Source of the DNA: Citrobacter sp. MGH106
GTDB taxonomy: Bacteria; Pseudomonadota; Gammaproteobacteria; Enterobacterales; Enterobacteriaceae
Direction of reading: 5' to 3'
Length of the DNA: 64,000 nucleotides
NCBI RefSeq assembly: GCF_001037495.1
Contig: NZ_KQ089822.1
Coordinates: forward strand, 3,925,938-3,989,937
This document shows, in pieces, positions 53,609 through 64,000 of this stretch. Every line of letters starts with the position of its first letter. Position 1 is the first letter of the stretch. Below the pieces are notes generated by a model. It saw only the letters and a list, made by a program, of their open reading frames with translations, was not told where the DNA came from and made no database searches. The translations under genes were made by a program, and so were the position numbers.

Positions 53609-53917
53609 GTTTTTTTCTTCCTGTACCTGTCTGTGTTGTTCAGGCTCTACGGCCTTTAATGTGTCTATGATACGACGATCCCGTTAGCAGGACTCATCGA
53701 TATTAGGTAAGAATCGGCGGGATGAATACTAAGATTTAGATATAATGTTAATTTAATGTTTAAAGTGAGTGTCATATCACTCTGATACCGCGAATTAGCT
53801 CACAAAAATACACGCAAGAACGTCATTTGCAAGATAAAATATCGATACTGTTACAACTATAGGTTTTAAAACTAATTTTCCGCTCCCCTCAACCCTGAGG
53901 GGAACAGAAGTCACTGC
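53609..53917. promoter_or_regulatory. cycA leader and fklB downstream region
   Basis: A 309-bp gap between two minus-strand genes. The first ~45 bases carry the cycA ribosome site and the CA-rich GcvB-type segment ACAACACAGACAGG (about 53622-53637, read on the minus strand). The stretch 53700-53880 is AT-rich and must hold the cycA promoter. CCCCTCAACCCTGAGGGG (53884-53901) is a hairpin after fklB that may end its transcript. Confidence 0.55.
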
Positions 53918-54538
53918 TTACAGGATCTCGAGCAGCTCAACCTCGAACACCAGCGTGCTGAACGGAGGAATGGACGCGCCAGCGCCACGCTCGCCATAAG
54001 CCAGTTCCTGAGGAATAGTCAGTTCCCATTTGGAACCCACCGGCATCAGGGTCAGCGCTTCAATCCAGCCTGGGATCACGCCATTAACCGGGAATTCAGC
54101 CGGCTCACCACGAGCGACAGAACTGTCAAACACAGTACCGTCAATCAGTTTACCGGTATAGTGCACACGTACGCGGTCGGTACGCGCCGGAATTGCACCT
54201 TCACCCTGAGTCAGAACACGGAACTGCAGACCAGATTCAGTGCTGTTCACACCGTCTTTCTCACGGTTTTCTTCCAGATATTTGACGCCATCGGCGGCCA
54301 TAGCCTGGAAACGTTCACGACGTACCGCATCTGCACGTTCGTGGATTTCACGCAGTGCGCGGTGCACAACGTCAACAGGCACAGCTGGGTGTTTGCCTTC
54401 CAGCGCATCAGCAATACCAGCGACCAGCGCTTCAGGTAACAGCCCTTCCAGACCGGATTCGCTCAGTTGCTGTCCAACCTGCAAACCAATGCCGTAGCTT
54501 GCTTGCGCTTCGATAGTGTCAAAAGTCGGGGTGGCCAT
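53918..54538 (-). CDS. fklB: FKBP-type peptidyl-prolyl isomerase FklB (FKBP22)
   Basis: A 206-residue cytoplasmic proline isomerase. The N-terminal helical region (about 1-85) drives dimerisation, and the C-terminal FKBP domain carries [18 protein letters not shown]...VIPGWIEAL and [19 protein letters not shown]. The start at 54538 gives [12 protein letters not shown], as in E. coli, after GGAAAT; a longer frame lacks similarity. It helps protein folding and overlaps in function with other isomerases. Confidence 0.96.
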   Translation of the reverse strand: MATPTFDTIEAQASYGIGLQVGQQLSESGLEGLLPEALVAGIADALEGKHPAVPVDVVHRALREIHERADAVRRERFQAMAADGVKYLEENREKDGVNSTESGLQFRVLTQGEGAIPARTDRVRVHYTGKLIDGTVFDSSVARGEPAEFPVNGVIPGWIEALTLMPVGSKWELTIPQELAYGERGAGASIPPFSTLVFEVELLEIL

Positions 54539-54682
54539 CATATTTCCTTTCATCGGATGTAAAGTAGCGGGCAGCATATCAGCCATGCCGCATCCGGTAA
54601 AACTTTGTATCAGGAAGAGATGACAAATCGCGAGGAAAAAGAAACAATGGCTATATTCCGCATCAATATCACGAAAGCGGAT

Positions 54683-54802
54683 GTATACCCTGAAAAATTC
54701 GAGTGCAGGCAGGCGAACGAATCCCGATGAGCTTACATTTATAAGTAATTAGGGTGAGTGAGAGCAGCCAACACACCGGCAACGCGAAGCATGAAGGGTA
54801 TT
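54683..54802. repeat. ERIC element between fklB and ytfB
   Basis: A full-length but diverged copy: TATACCC end, GAATCCCGATGAGCTTACAT, AAGTAATTAGGGTGAGTGAG, and GGGTAT end. It lies within the 336-bp divergent gap; the flanking bases hold the promoters of fklB and ytfB. Confidence 0.88.
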
Positions 54803-54874
54803 ATGACGAACATCATAGCGTTAGCCATCTATACTCTATGATCGAGGAACGATAAGCGGAGCAGGAGGAAAGCC

Positions 54875-55525
54875 ATGCCCGGGCGCTTTGAATTAAAACC
54901 AACCCTGGCGAAAATCTGGCATGCACCGGACAATTTTCGCATTATGGACCCGCTACCGCCTATGCATCGCCGTGGCATCATTGCTGCTGCAATCGTGCTG
55001 GTGATAGGTTTCCTGCTCCCTTCTAATGACTCCAGCGATACTCCAGTGGTCACACGTGATGCACAACTGGATTTCCAGTCGCAATCACAGCCGCCGACTG
55101 AGGCTCAGCTTCAGGCACAGCTGGTTGCCCCGCAAAACGATCCTGGCCAGGTCGCTCCGGTTGCGCCGGAACCGATCCAGGAAGGAGAACCAGACGTACA
55201 GCCGCAGGCTCAACAATCTCAGCCCCAGACGCAGCCTTTTCAGCAGGATAGCGGGATTGACCAGCAATGGCGCACCTATCGCGTAGATTCAGGCAAAACG
55301 CTGGCGCAGGTATTCCGCGATCATAACCTTCCACCAACCGATGTGTATGCTATGGCACAGGTCGAGGGGGCAGGAAAACCGCTGAGTAATCTGAAAAATG
55401 GTCAGATGATACAGATCAGGCAGAATGCCAATGGAGTGGTGACGGGTTTAACTATCGATACCGGTAATGGTCAGCAGGTGCTGTTTACCCGCCAACCCAA
55501 CGGCAGCTTTATTCGCGCACGGTAA
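54875..55525 (+). CDS. ytfB: Cell envelope opacity-associated protein A-like YtfB
   Basis: A 216-residue inner-membrane protein. A cytoplasmic N-terminus with a conserved WHAPDNFR segment is followed by one membrane helix (HRRGIIAAAIVLVIGFLLP, residues 30-48), a proline/glutamine-rich periplasmic linker (about 60-125) and a C-terminal OapA/LysM-like domain that binds glycan. E. coli YtfB localises to the division septum. Compared with E. coli it has a slightly longer QPQAQQSQPQTQ-type linker. Confidence 0.94.
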   Translation: MPGRFELKPTLAKIWHAPDNFRIMDPLPPMHRRGIIAAAIVLVIGFLLPSNDSSDTPVVTRDAQLDFQSQSQPPTEAQLQAQLVAPQNDPGQVAPVAPEPIQEGEPDVQPQAQQSQPQTQPFQQDSGIDQQWRTYRVDSGKTLAQVFRDHNLPPTDVYAMAQVEGAGKPLSNLKNGQMIQIRQNANGVVTGLTIDTGNGQQVLFTRQPNGSFIRAR

Positions 55526-55530
55526 TTTTT

Positions 55531-55600
55531 AGTCCGGGTGGCGACGTCAATGCCTCACCCGGACTGGCATCGGCCTGATAAGCGCCACGTTATCAGGCAT
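55531..55600. terminator. Paired hairpins between ytfB and the DMT gene
   Basis: AGTCCGGGTG (55531-55540) with CACCCGGACT (55556-55565), then GCCTGATAA with TTATCAGGC just inside the end of the DMT gene region. They separate convergent genes and resemble REP-derived terminators. Confidence 0.65.
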
Positions 55601-56540
55601 TCTGTGGTTTGCGCACTTTACTGACCTTATTCACCCACCAAATCCCCGAACAGACCAGCACCAGCGCAACCGCGTATTTCCACTCCAGAATATTCTCGCC
55701 GAGGAAGATCGCCGACAGCACCGCTCCCGAAACGGGAATAAGAAAGTTAAACGGAGCGATCATCCCTACACGATTGTACTTGAGCAAGATGCTCCACAAT
55801 GCGAACGCCACCGAAGAGAGCAGCGTCAGGTAGCCAAGAATCGCCACCGAAGACGAACCGTGTACGGTCAGCGTCCCACCGAAAGCATAGCCCCCGATAA
55901 CCAATGCCAGACCGCCTATCCCCAGTTGATAGCCTGTCATCACCGTCGGATCCACTGTCTGAGAAATACGTTTACCGTAAAGCGTGGCGGCAGAGAGAAT
56001 AAAGGCTGCCAGCACCACCGAGCCATCACCTAACAGACTAAAGCTAAAGTCCATCAGGCCACTGTTAAAGTTCACCACCATCACACCGGTAAAGCCCAGG
56101 ATACAGCCCAGCGCCTTGTTGTAGCTCAGCTTGTCGTTCTGGTAGATAAAGTGGGCCAGCAGTACGCTAAAGAACGTGCCAGTGGCGTTCATGATTGAGC
56201 CTTTCACACCCGTCGTGAACGCCAGACCGATGTAAAAGAAGATGTATTGCAGTGAGGTCTGCGTCAGTCCCAGCAGCGTGAGCTGTCCAAACTGGCGTGG
56301 GCTTAACCTGCCGATAGGTTTACGCTGCATCATAGCCAGCAACAGTAGTAATAATCCCGCAAACAAGAAGCGGTATCCAGCAAAGACAATTTTCGACGGA
56401 ATGTCATCCGTGGCAATCTGGAAGATCTCATACCCGCTTTTTATCGCCGGATAGGCACTTCCCCAGAGCAGGCAGCAGAACGCCGCGCTCAGATAGACTA
56501 CGTTTTTACGCGCAAACAGAGGTTGGTGCGTTGTTTCCAT
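55593..56540 (-). CDS. DMT (EamA) family inner-membrane transporter
   Basis: A 315-residue transporter with ten predicted membrane segments in two EamA halves (YLSAAFCCLLWGSAYPAIKSGYE near the start and PVSGAVLSAIFLGENILEWKYAVALVLVCSGIWWVNK at the end). Substrate unknown; probably export of small organic metabolites. E. coli K-12 has unrelated genes (yjfZ, ytfA) between ytfB and rplI, so this is an accessory or lineage-specific gene. It is separated from rplI by a terminator. Confidence 0.88.
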   Translation of the reverse strand: METTHQPLFARKNVVYLSAAFCCLLWGSAYPAIKSGYEIFQIATDDIPSKIVFAGYRFLFAGLLLLLLAMMQRKPIGRLSPRQFGQLTLLGLTQTSLQYIFFYIGLAFTTGVKGSIMNATGTFFSVLLAHFIYQNDKLSYNKALGCILGFTGVMVVNFNSGLMDFSFSLLGDGSVVLAAFILSAATLYGKRISQTVDPTVMTGYQLGIGGLALVIGGYAFGGTLTVHGSSSVAILGYLTLLSSVAFALWSILLKYNRVGMIAPFNFLIPVSGAVLSAIFLGENILEWKYAVALVLVCSGIWWVNKVSKVRKPQNA

Positions 56541-56633
56541 TCCATCACCACTTTGAAATAATGTTTTATTTTTACGATTATCCCGAAAAGGATAGAGAAT
56601 AGCCAGAGCGAAAAACAGGAGGGGGAGAAAAGC

Positions 56634-56656
56634 AAAACGCCGGCACAGGGCCGGCG
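56634..56656 (-). terminator. Terminator of the rpsF-priB-rpsR-rplI operon
   Basis: CGCCGGC (56638-56644) with GCCGGCG (56650-56656), followed on the minus strand by TTTT. Confidence 0.82.
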
Positions 56657-56683
56657 CTTTTACGCGGTTTTCAGAATAAAAAC

Positions 56684-57145
<462 letters not shown>

Positions 57146-57174
57146 TCAAAGTCGTATTAATGGACCGTGACCGA

Positions 57175-57721
<547 letters not shown>

Positions 57722-57727
57722 CAGAAA

Positions 57728-58141
<414 letters not shown>

Positions 58142-58148
58142 TTATTCA

Positions 58149-58183
58149 GCCTCCTGTCTGGGTCAGCCGAGGCCCGGGGAGGC
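58149..58183 (-). promoter_or_regulatory. S6:S18 leader hairpin of the rpsF operon
   Basis: In the transcript, GCCTCC (58183-58178) pairs with GGAGGC (58154-58149) and encloses CCGGGCCTCGGCTGACCCAGACA with an inner GGG/CCC stem. It sits 26 nt upstream of the rpsF start. This is the position and shape of the S6:S18-binding RNA motif of ribosomal S6 operons, which carries a CCG in its loop or bulge. Confidence 0.65.
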
Positions 58184-58282
58184 AAGGAACGTGTTAAAGG
58201 TCGGCTGAAAAATTGACGCGTAATCATACTTGCGCCTACCGCCAAACACAAGGCGATTGTTCGATTATTTATCATGGCGTCA

Positions 58283-59047
58283 TTAATACATATCCAGCAG
58301 CATTTTGACGCTGATGCAAATGGAGACAATCACAATCATCGGTCTGATGACTTTCTTTCCTCGCGTCAGCACCACCGTGGCCCCCAGACGCGCACCGAGG
58401 GATTGTCCCACGAACATGACCAGCCCCAGCGACCAGATCATTTTACCGCCGAAGATAAAAAACAAAATCGAGGCGATGTTCGATGCCAGATTAATAAAGT
58501 TAGAGTGGATTTGCGCCTTATCGATGCTGTATCCCCAAAGCAGGATATAGCAGAGCGTATAGAAAGAGCCGGCCCCAGCGCCAAGAAACCCATCATAAAA
58601 ACCCACGCACCCGCCGCCGATAAGTGAAAAAAGAAGCAGTGACACCTGCTGTTTTCTTTTCGGTTCACTGAGATTAGGGGCAAATATGAAATAGATGGCG
58701 ACGGCGATAATCAGTACCGGCAGCAACTTTTTTAGCAGGTCCGGCTCAATAAACTGGATTAATGTGGTGCCCAGCGCAGAACCAATAAAGGCAGATAAAA
58801 ATACATATTTGTGTTCCTGAACATTGATATGCCCTCGGCGTAAAAAATAAATCCCGGAGGTGAGCGAACTGCCCAACGCCTGAATTTTATTGGTCGCCAA
58901 TGCGTTGGCCGGCGGCAAACCGGAAATCAACAATGCGCCAATAGAGAGAAACCCACCGCCCCCCGACACTACGTTAATAAAACCAGCTACCAGCGCAACC
59001 ATAAACATAATCAGGAAATAGCTGAAATCCATGAATGAAGTATCCAT
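58283..59047 (-). CDS. TauE/SafE family membrane transporter
   Basis: A 254-residue inner-membrane protein with about eight hydrophobic segments and the family motif GFINVVSGGGGFLSIGALLISGLPPANALATNK. TauE/SafE permeases are thought to export sulfite, sulfoacetate or related organosulfur anions; the substrate here is unknown. The start at 59047 (MDTSFMDFSYF) is preferred because AAGGC precedes it. It stands between rpsF and yjfY, where E. coli K-12 has no permease, and is divergent from yjfY with a 298-bp gap. Confidence 0.85.
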   Translation of the reverse strand: MDTSFMDFSYFLIMFMVALVAGFINVVSGGGGFLSIGALLISGLPPANALATNKIQALGSSLTSGIYFLRRGHINVQEHKYVFLSAFIGSALGTTLIQFIEPDLLKKLLPVLIIAVAIYFIFAPNLSEPKRKQQVSLLLFSLIGGGCVGFYDGFLGAGAGSFYTLCYILLWGYSIDKAQIHSNFINLASNIASILFFIFGGKMIWSLGLVMFVGQSLGARLGATVVLTRGKKVIRPMIVIVSICISVKMLLDMY

Positions 59048-59345
59048 AAGTTTTTGCCTTATAATCATAAAGTTATATTATTTTTTCAGCTCACTATAGA
59101 CGGCGTACTCATTCGGTTAAATTGACCATTTGGTAAGAGGTTATGCCTGGAAAACAGGAATTTTTAACCACAGCGGTAGACATCAGCTAACTGTTAATTA
59201 AAGGAAAGACAGGCATGCGGTAATTTTTTGAACAACTGCATCAGAAATGGTCGCTATCGACTCCGTCGGTAACGGTTAAAATTAAATCAGAAGTTATCTA
59301 CTCACAGGAGAAAGCGAACCAGAGACCGCAGTCGAGGAGGTACAT
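59048..59345. other. Divergent intergenic region between the TauE gene and yjfY
   Basis: AT-rich promoter region of 298 bp. No repeat, operator or small gene could be supported. The last 15 bases carry the strong yjfY ribosome site GAGGAGGTACAT. Confidence 0.5.
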
Positions 59346-59621
59346 ATGCGAGCCCGTGTTTTGACCCTTCTGGCTGTACTTTTGCTCAGTGCAAGTGCAA
59401 CAGCAGCCATCAAGATTGACAATCATCAGGCCAGAAATATGGATGATGTGCAGAGCTTAGGCGTAATTTACATAAACCATAACTTCGCCACTGAAAGTGA
59501 AGCCAATCAGGCCCTGAATGAAGAAACAGATGCTCAAGGCGCTACCTACTACCACGTAATCCTCACCAGGGAGCCAGGTAGTAACGGAAATATGCGCGCC
59601 AGCGCGGATATTTATCGCTAG
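59346..59621 (+). CDS. yjfY: YhcN/BhsA-family (DUF1471) protein YjfY
   Basis: A 91-residue exported protein with a signal peptide of about 20 residues (MRARVLTLLAVLLLSASATA) and one small DUF1471 domain (KIDNHQARNMDDVQSLGVIYINHN..., ending ADIYR). Relatives BhsA and McbA influence biofilm and stress resistance. GAGGAGG in the leader gives a strong ribosome site. A hairpin terminator follows. Confidence 0.9.
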   Translation: MRARVLTLLAVLLLSASATAAIKIDNHQARNMDDVQSLGVIYINHNFATESEANQALNEETDAQGATYYHVILTREPGSNGNMRASADIYR

Positions 59622-59664
59622 CTATCCAGAAATAACCAACGAGAACATTGCCACAGTTTGACTT

Positions 59665-59689
59665 GCCCCCTTCATTGGGGGCTTTTTTT
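59665..59689 (+). terminator. yjfY terminator
   Basis: GCCCCC-TTCATT-GGGGGC followed by seven T residues. Confidence 0.93.
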
Positions 59690-59755
59690 GCAGTAAAACG
59701 CATCCGGAGCTGATCGATAACATCCCCTGAAAGCGTTAGCTCCGGAGCGTTTTGT

Positions 59756-60442
59756 TTATTTCTGTCCGTAATAGGCGTTCGGGCCGTGCTTACGCATGAA
59801 GTGTTTGTTCATCAGGTAGTCATCAATGGGATTGAGGCATGGGTTGATGCCGCGCGCAATCCACGCCATCTTCGCCACCTCTTCCATCACCACTGCGTTA
59901 TGTACCGCCTCATGGGCAGTTTTCCCCCACGCAAACGGACCGTGCTGATACACCACCACACCTGGGGTATGCAGCGGTTCAACGTCCCCCAGAGTTTCAA
60001 TGATGACCTTGCCGGTGTTCAGCTCATATTCGCTCTGTACCTCTTCTTCGTTTAACGCCCGGGTGCAGGGAATATCGCCAAAGAAATAATCCGCATGCGT
60101 AGTGCCAAGTGCTGGGATCGCCAGCCCCGCCTGCGCCCATGCCGTCGCATGGGTTGAGTGGGTATGCACCACGCCGCCGAGCGACGGATAGCGGCGGTAC
60201 AGTGCCAAATGCGTCGCAGTATCAGAGGAAGGACGATAACGCCCTTCCACCACGTTCCCTGTCATATCGACCACAACCATATCGTCTGCGGTCATGGCCT
60301 CATAAGCAACACCGCTGGGTTTGATCACTACCCACCCGCGTTCGCGGTCGATGCTACTCACGTTACCCCAGGTAAAAGTCACCAGTCCGTAGCGCGGCAA
60401 ATCCATGTTGGCATCGAACACCTGCTGTTTAAGCTTTTGCAT
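59756..60442 (-). CDS. ulaF: L-ribulose-5-phosphate 4-epimerase UlaF
   Basis: Last enzyme of the L-ascorbate pathway: converts L-ribulose-5-phosphate to D-xylulose-5-phosphate, which enters the pentose phosphate pathway. The 228-residue class II aldolase-like protein has the zinc histidines in [15 protein letters not shown] (about residues 95-97) and a later HGPFAWG histidine. Its ATG overlaps the ulaE stop by one base (TAATG). An inverted repeat at 59703-59746 after the stop is a weak terminator candidate. Confidence 0.97.
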   Translation of the reverse strand: MQKLKQQVFDANMDLPRYGLVTFTWGNVSSIDRERGWVVIKPSGVAYEAMTADDMVVVDMTGNVVEGRYRPSSDTATHLALYRRYPSLGGVVHTHSTHATAWAQAGLAIPALGTTHADYFFGDIPCTRALNEEEVQSEYELNTGKVIIETLGDVEPLHTPGVVVYQHGPFAWGKTAHEAVHNAVVMEEVAKMAWIARGINPCLNPIDDYLMNKHFMRKHGPNAYYGQK

Positions 60443-61296
60443 TACGCCGCCTCCACCAGACCAACGCTTGCCATACGCGCTTTCACCCAATCACGCGCTT
60501 TCGCCACTTCTCGTGCCGGATCATCTGCCGTTTCACTCCACATCTCAATCAGGTATGGCCCGCAATACCCACTCTGCTTGAGTGTCGCAAAACAACGTTC
60601 GAAATCCACCACGCCCTCGCCAAACGGCACGTTTTTGAACACACCGGGTTTGGTGTCTTTAACGTGTACCGCCACGATATGTCCTATCCCGGCCTGTAAT
60701 TCCATCTGCACGTCGTTATCCCACGCCGACAGATTGCCAATATCAGGATAAAGCTGGAACCAAGGATTGTTCAGGTAGTGCGCATAACCCAGCGCCTTGC
60801 TGATCGAGTTCATCAGGGGATAATCCATAATCTCCATCGCCAGCGTCACCTGAGCACGACTCGCCATTTCCACGCTCTCTTTCAGCCCATCGCGAAAACG
60901 ACGACGCGTTTCGTTATTGGCCTTCTGGTAGTAAACGTCGTAACCCGCCAGTTGGATCACGCGAATGCCAATATCCTGAGCAAATCGGATCGCTTTACGC
61001 ATGATCTCCAGTCCCTGGTCACGCACCGCGTCATCTTCGCTACCGAGCGGAAAACGACGATGCGCACTCAGGCACATGGAAGGGACACGCACACCGGTTT
61101 CGGCAATCGCACTTACCAGCGCCAGACGCTGCTCACTGCTCCAGTCCAGGCGCGCCAGGCGGTCGTCTGTTTCATCAACAGACATCTCAACAAAATCAAA
61201 ACCCAGTTCTCTGGCAAGCTTCAGCCGCGTTTGCCAGCACTCCCCGACGGGAAGCGCTTTTTCATAGATACCGAGCGGGATCTGTTTCGACAACAT
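60442..61296 (-). CDS. ulaE: L-xylulose-5-phosphate 3-epimerase UlaE
   Basis: A 284-residue TIM-barrel sugar-phosphate epimerase (xylose-isomerase-like fold) that converts L-xylulose-5-phosphate to L-ribulose-5-phosphate. Visible metal and catalytic residues lie in [11 protein letters not shown] (Glu about 155), [19 protein letters not shown] and LIEMW. It has the E. coli length. The 9-bp gap from ulaD and 1-bp overlap with ulaF show one transcript. Confidence 0.97.
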   Translation of the reverse strand: MLSKQIPLGIYEKALPVGECWQTRLKLARELGFDFVEMSVDETDDRLARLDWSSEQRLALVSAIAETGVRVPSMCLSAHRRFPLGSEDDAVRDQGLEIMRKAIRFAQDIGIRVIQLAGYDVYYQKANNETRRRFRDGLKESVEMASRAQVTLAMEIMDYPLMNSISKALGYAHYLNNPWFQLYPDIGNLSAWDNDVQMELQAGIGHIVAVHVKDTKPGVFKNVPFGEGVVDFERCFATLKQSGYCGPYLIEMWSETADDPAREVAKARDWVKARMASVGLVEAA

Positions 61297-61305
61297 AACC
61301 GCTCC

Positions 61306-61956
61306 TTAGCCCCAAAGTTGGGCGATGGAACGTTTGAACTGACGAGCAGCTTCTACCGGTGAGGCTGCATCACGAATGCTGCGACCGGCGATAAAAACAT
61401 GGATTGGAATGCCTTTGAACAACGGTAGATCCTCCAGCGCCAGACCGCCGGTAACGGTGACTTTGAAGCCCATATCGGCCAGACGTTTGATGGCACTGAT
61501 ATCTGCGTCCCCCCACGCCACACCTGCGGCCTGTGCATCGCGACTACGGTGATACACAACCTGTCCAATGCCCGCGTCACGCCATTCCTGCGCCTGTTCC
61601 CAGGTCCAGTAACCGGTCAGTTCAATCTGTACATCGCCATTGAATTCTTTCGCCACATCCAGCGCACCTTTGGTGGTGTTGATATCCGCACAGCAGATCA
61701 CAGTCACCCAGTCAGCGTTGGCTTCAAAGCACATACGAGAAAGAATTTTGCCTGCATCGGCAATTTTGGCATCCGCCAGTACGATTTTATGCGGATACAG
61801 CGCTTTAAGATCGCGAACCGCACGCACGCCTTCAGCGACACAGAGAATCGTACCAACTTCAATGATGTCCACTTCATCTGCAATCAGGCGTGTTGTTTCA
61901 TACGCGGAAGCCATCGTTTGATTATCCAGCGCTACCTGCAACATAGGTAATGACAT
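61306..61956 (-). CDS. ulaD: 3-keto-L-gulonate-6-phosphate decarboxylase UlaD
   Basis: A 216-residue orotidine-5'-phosphate decarboxylase superfamily barrel. It decarboxylates 3-keto-L-gulonate-6-phosphate to L-xylulose-5-phosphate. The conserved D-x-K-x-x-D signature is in [12 protein letters not shown] (Asp about 62, Lys about 64, Asp about 67). The start at 61956 ([12 protein letters not shown]) agrees with E. coli UlaD and follows AAAGGAACAC; the longer frame into ulaC is rejected. Confidence 0.97.
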   Translation of the reverse strand: MSLPMLQVALDNQTMASAYETTRLIADEVDIIEVGTILCVAEGVRAVRDLKALYPHKIVLADAKIADAGKILSRMCFEANADWVTVICCADINTTKGALDVAKEFNGDVQIELTGYWTWEQAQEWRDAGIGQVVYHRSRDAQAAGVAWGDADISAIKRLADMGFKVTVTGGLALEDLPLFKGIPIHVFIAGRSIRDAASPVEAARQFKRSIAQLWG

Positions 61957-61969
61957 TTTAGTGTTCCTT

Positions 61970-62437
61970 TTAAGCAGCCGCCGCAGTGGCGTTATCAATT
62001 AAATCCAGTACTTCCTGCGCGGTGCGGCAGGCACGTAAACGATCAAAATTAGCTTCATCTTCAAACAGATTAACAATCTGCATGATGCCAACCTCCTGAT
62101 GCGTGTTGGCATCCACTGCCGCCATGGTGATCAGAATATCAACCGGGTCGTTATCTTCATGGTTAAACACCAGCGGTGTTTTCAGCGTAACCAGGGCAAA
62201 CCCGGTTTTCTTCACACCTTCCTCCGGGCGGCCATGAGGCATAGCCAGACCAGGTGCTATCACAAAATACGGGCCAAACTGCTCTACGCCGTCGAGAATC
62301 GCCTGGTAGTAACGCGGTTCGACAACATCGGCCTTAACCAGCAGATCGACGCCCAGCTTTACGGCTTCCTGCCAGGTGCTGGCATCAGCCTGCAAAAGGA
62401 TGGCGTTATTGTCCGCTAATGAATCACGTAATTTCAT
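61970..62437 (-). CDS. ulaC: PTS L-ascorbate EIIA component UlaC
   Basis: A 155-residue cytoplasmic mannitol/fructose-type EIIA (E. coli 154). The phosphorylated histidine is in [12 protein letters not shown] (about His68). It passes phosphate from HPr to UlaB. It lies between ulaB and ulaD with gaps of 9 and 13 bp. Confidence 0.97.
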   Translation of the reverse strand: MKLRDSLADNNAILLQADASTWQEAVKLGVDLLVKADVVEPRYYQAILDGVEQFGPYFVIAPGLAMPHGRPEEGVKKTGFALVTLKTPLVFNHEDNDPVDILITMAAVDANTHQEVGIMQIVNLFEDEANFDRLRACRTAQEVLDLIDNATAAAA

Positions 62438-62446
62438 ATGGCGTCC

Positions 62447-62752
62447 TTACTTCACATCCTGCGGAAAATGTTCTTTGATCACTTCCAGCAGCTTTGGACC
62501 AAAATCGGCTGGCGATAGCATATTGCGTACGCCAACGACATATTTGTTGCCGGAAACAGTGATTTCACCGGCGATATGGGTAGAGGCGATGATGATATCT
62601 GCGCCGCTCAGCTCGCTTTTGTATTCGCCCACCGCGCAACTGTTCACCGTATGGTCAATATTTGACTGGGTTAAAAACTGATCCACTTTCATTTTCATGA
62701 TCATGGAACTGCCTTGCCCATTGCCACACACAGCCAGAATACGTACGGTCAT
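62447..62752 (-). CDS. ulaB: PTS L-ascorbate EIIB component UlaB
   Basis: A 101-residue EIIB protein whose phosphorylated cysteine is Cys9 in [13 protein letters not shown]. It takes phosphate from UlaC and phosphorylates L-ascorbate imported through UlaA to L-ascorbate-6-phosphate. It has the E. coli length. Confidence 0.97.
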   Translation of the reverse strand: MTVRILAVCGNGQGSSMIMKMKVDQFLTQSNIDHTVNSCAVGEYKSELSGADIIIASTHIAGEITVSGNKYVVGVRNMLSPADFGPKLLEVIKEHFPQDVK

Positions 62753-62767
62753 AATCGGAACTCCTTA

Positions 62768-64000
<1,233 letters not shown>

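Noticed and set aside
59703-59746. Strong terminator after ulaF
   Set aside because: The 9-bp arms are far apart with a long loop and no T run directly follows on the minus strand, so it is kept only as a weak possibility within the ulaF entry.

Overview
The window is enterobacterial chromosome, collinear (in reverse orientation) with the Escherichia coli / Salmonella region that runs from the ascorbate (ula) operon to mgtA. Nearly every backbone protein is recognisable at near full family length (mgtA, treRBC, nrdDG, cybC, pmbA, darP, mpl, fbp, ytfQRT-yjfF, ppa, ytfP-tamBA, msrA, ytfL, ytfK, ytfJ, cysQ, cpdB, ytfH-qorB, ytfF, ytfE, cycA, fklB, ytfB, rplI-rpsR-priB-rpsF, yjfY, ulaABCDEF). A Salmonella-length MgtA and MgtL leader, mixed with E. 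coli-like gene content and many REP/BIME and ERIC repeats, suggest a Citrobacter-like or related member of the Enterobacteriaceae. The species cannot be fixed from this alone. No IS, prophage, integrase, tRNA, rRNA or CRISPR array was seen.

Layout. 1-3.3 kb: mgtA with terminator, MgtL/Mg2+ riboswitch leader and a PhoP-box promoter. 3.3-7.6 kb: trehalose uptake and hydrolysis. 7.7-10.7 kb: anaerobic ribonucleotide reductase with paired FNR sites. 10.7-18.3 kb: an accessory nine-gene minus-strand operon (PRD protein, SFCGS protein, DUF4312, DUF4310, DUF4311, amidohydrolase, DgaE-like PLP enzyme, KDGP aldolase, MtlR-like PRD/PTS regulator). It looks like uptake and breakdown of an unidentified acylated or aminated sugar-acid compound, and is the least characterised system here. 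18.4-23.7 kb: cybC, pmbA, darP, mpl, fbp. 23.8-29.6 kb: a chemoreceptor lacking a periplasmic domain, then the galactofuranose ABC transporter. 29.9-33.8 kb: ppa, then an accessory Fur-type iron locus pairing a YncE-like beta-propeller with a TonB-dependent receptor. 33.8-39.7 kb: ytfP and the TamAB translocation system. 39.9-49.6 kb: repair, redox and nucleotide-scavenging genes plus an accessory AraC regulator next to ytfF. 49.7-53.6 kb: a Tsr/Tar-like chemoreceptor, NO-responsive ytfE and cycA. 53.9-58.2 kb: fklB, ytfB, an EamA transporter and the ribosomal rpsF operon. 58.3-64 kb: a TauE/SafE permease, yjfY and the ula operon, with ulaA cut by the window edge.

Accessory insertions relative to the E. 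coli K-12 order are therefore the 10.7-18.3 kb operon, both chemoreceptors, the YncE/TonB pair, the AraC gene, the DMT permease beside ytfB and the TauE permease. Both chemoreceptors carry a TAAA-N15-GCCGATA-type sigma28 promoter, tying them to the flagellar regulon. Other regulatory sites read directly from the sequence include the TreR palindrome, FNR pair, NrdR-like boxes, a class II CRP promoter for ytfQ, a Fur-like site, an NsrR palindrome and the S6:S18 leader hairpin.
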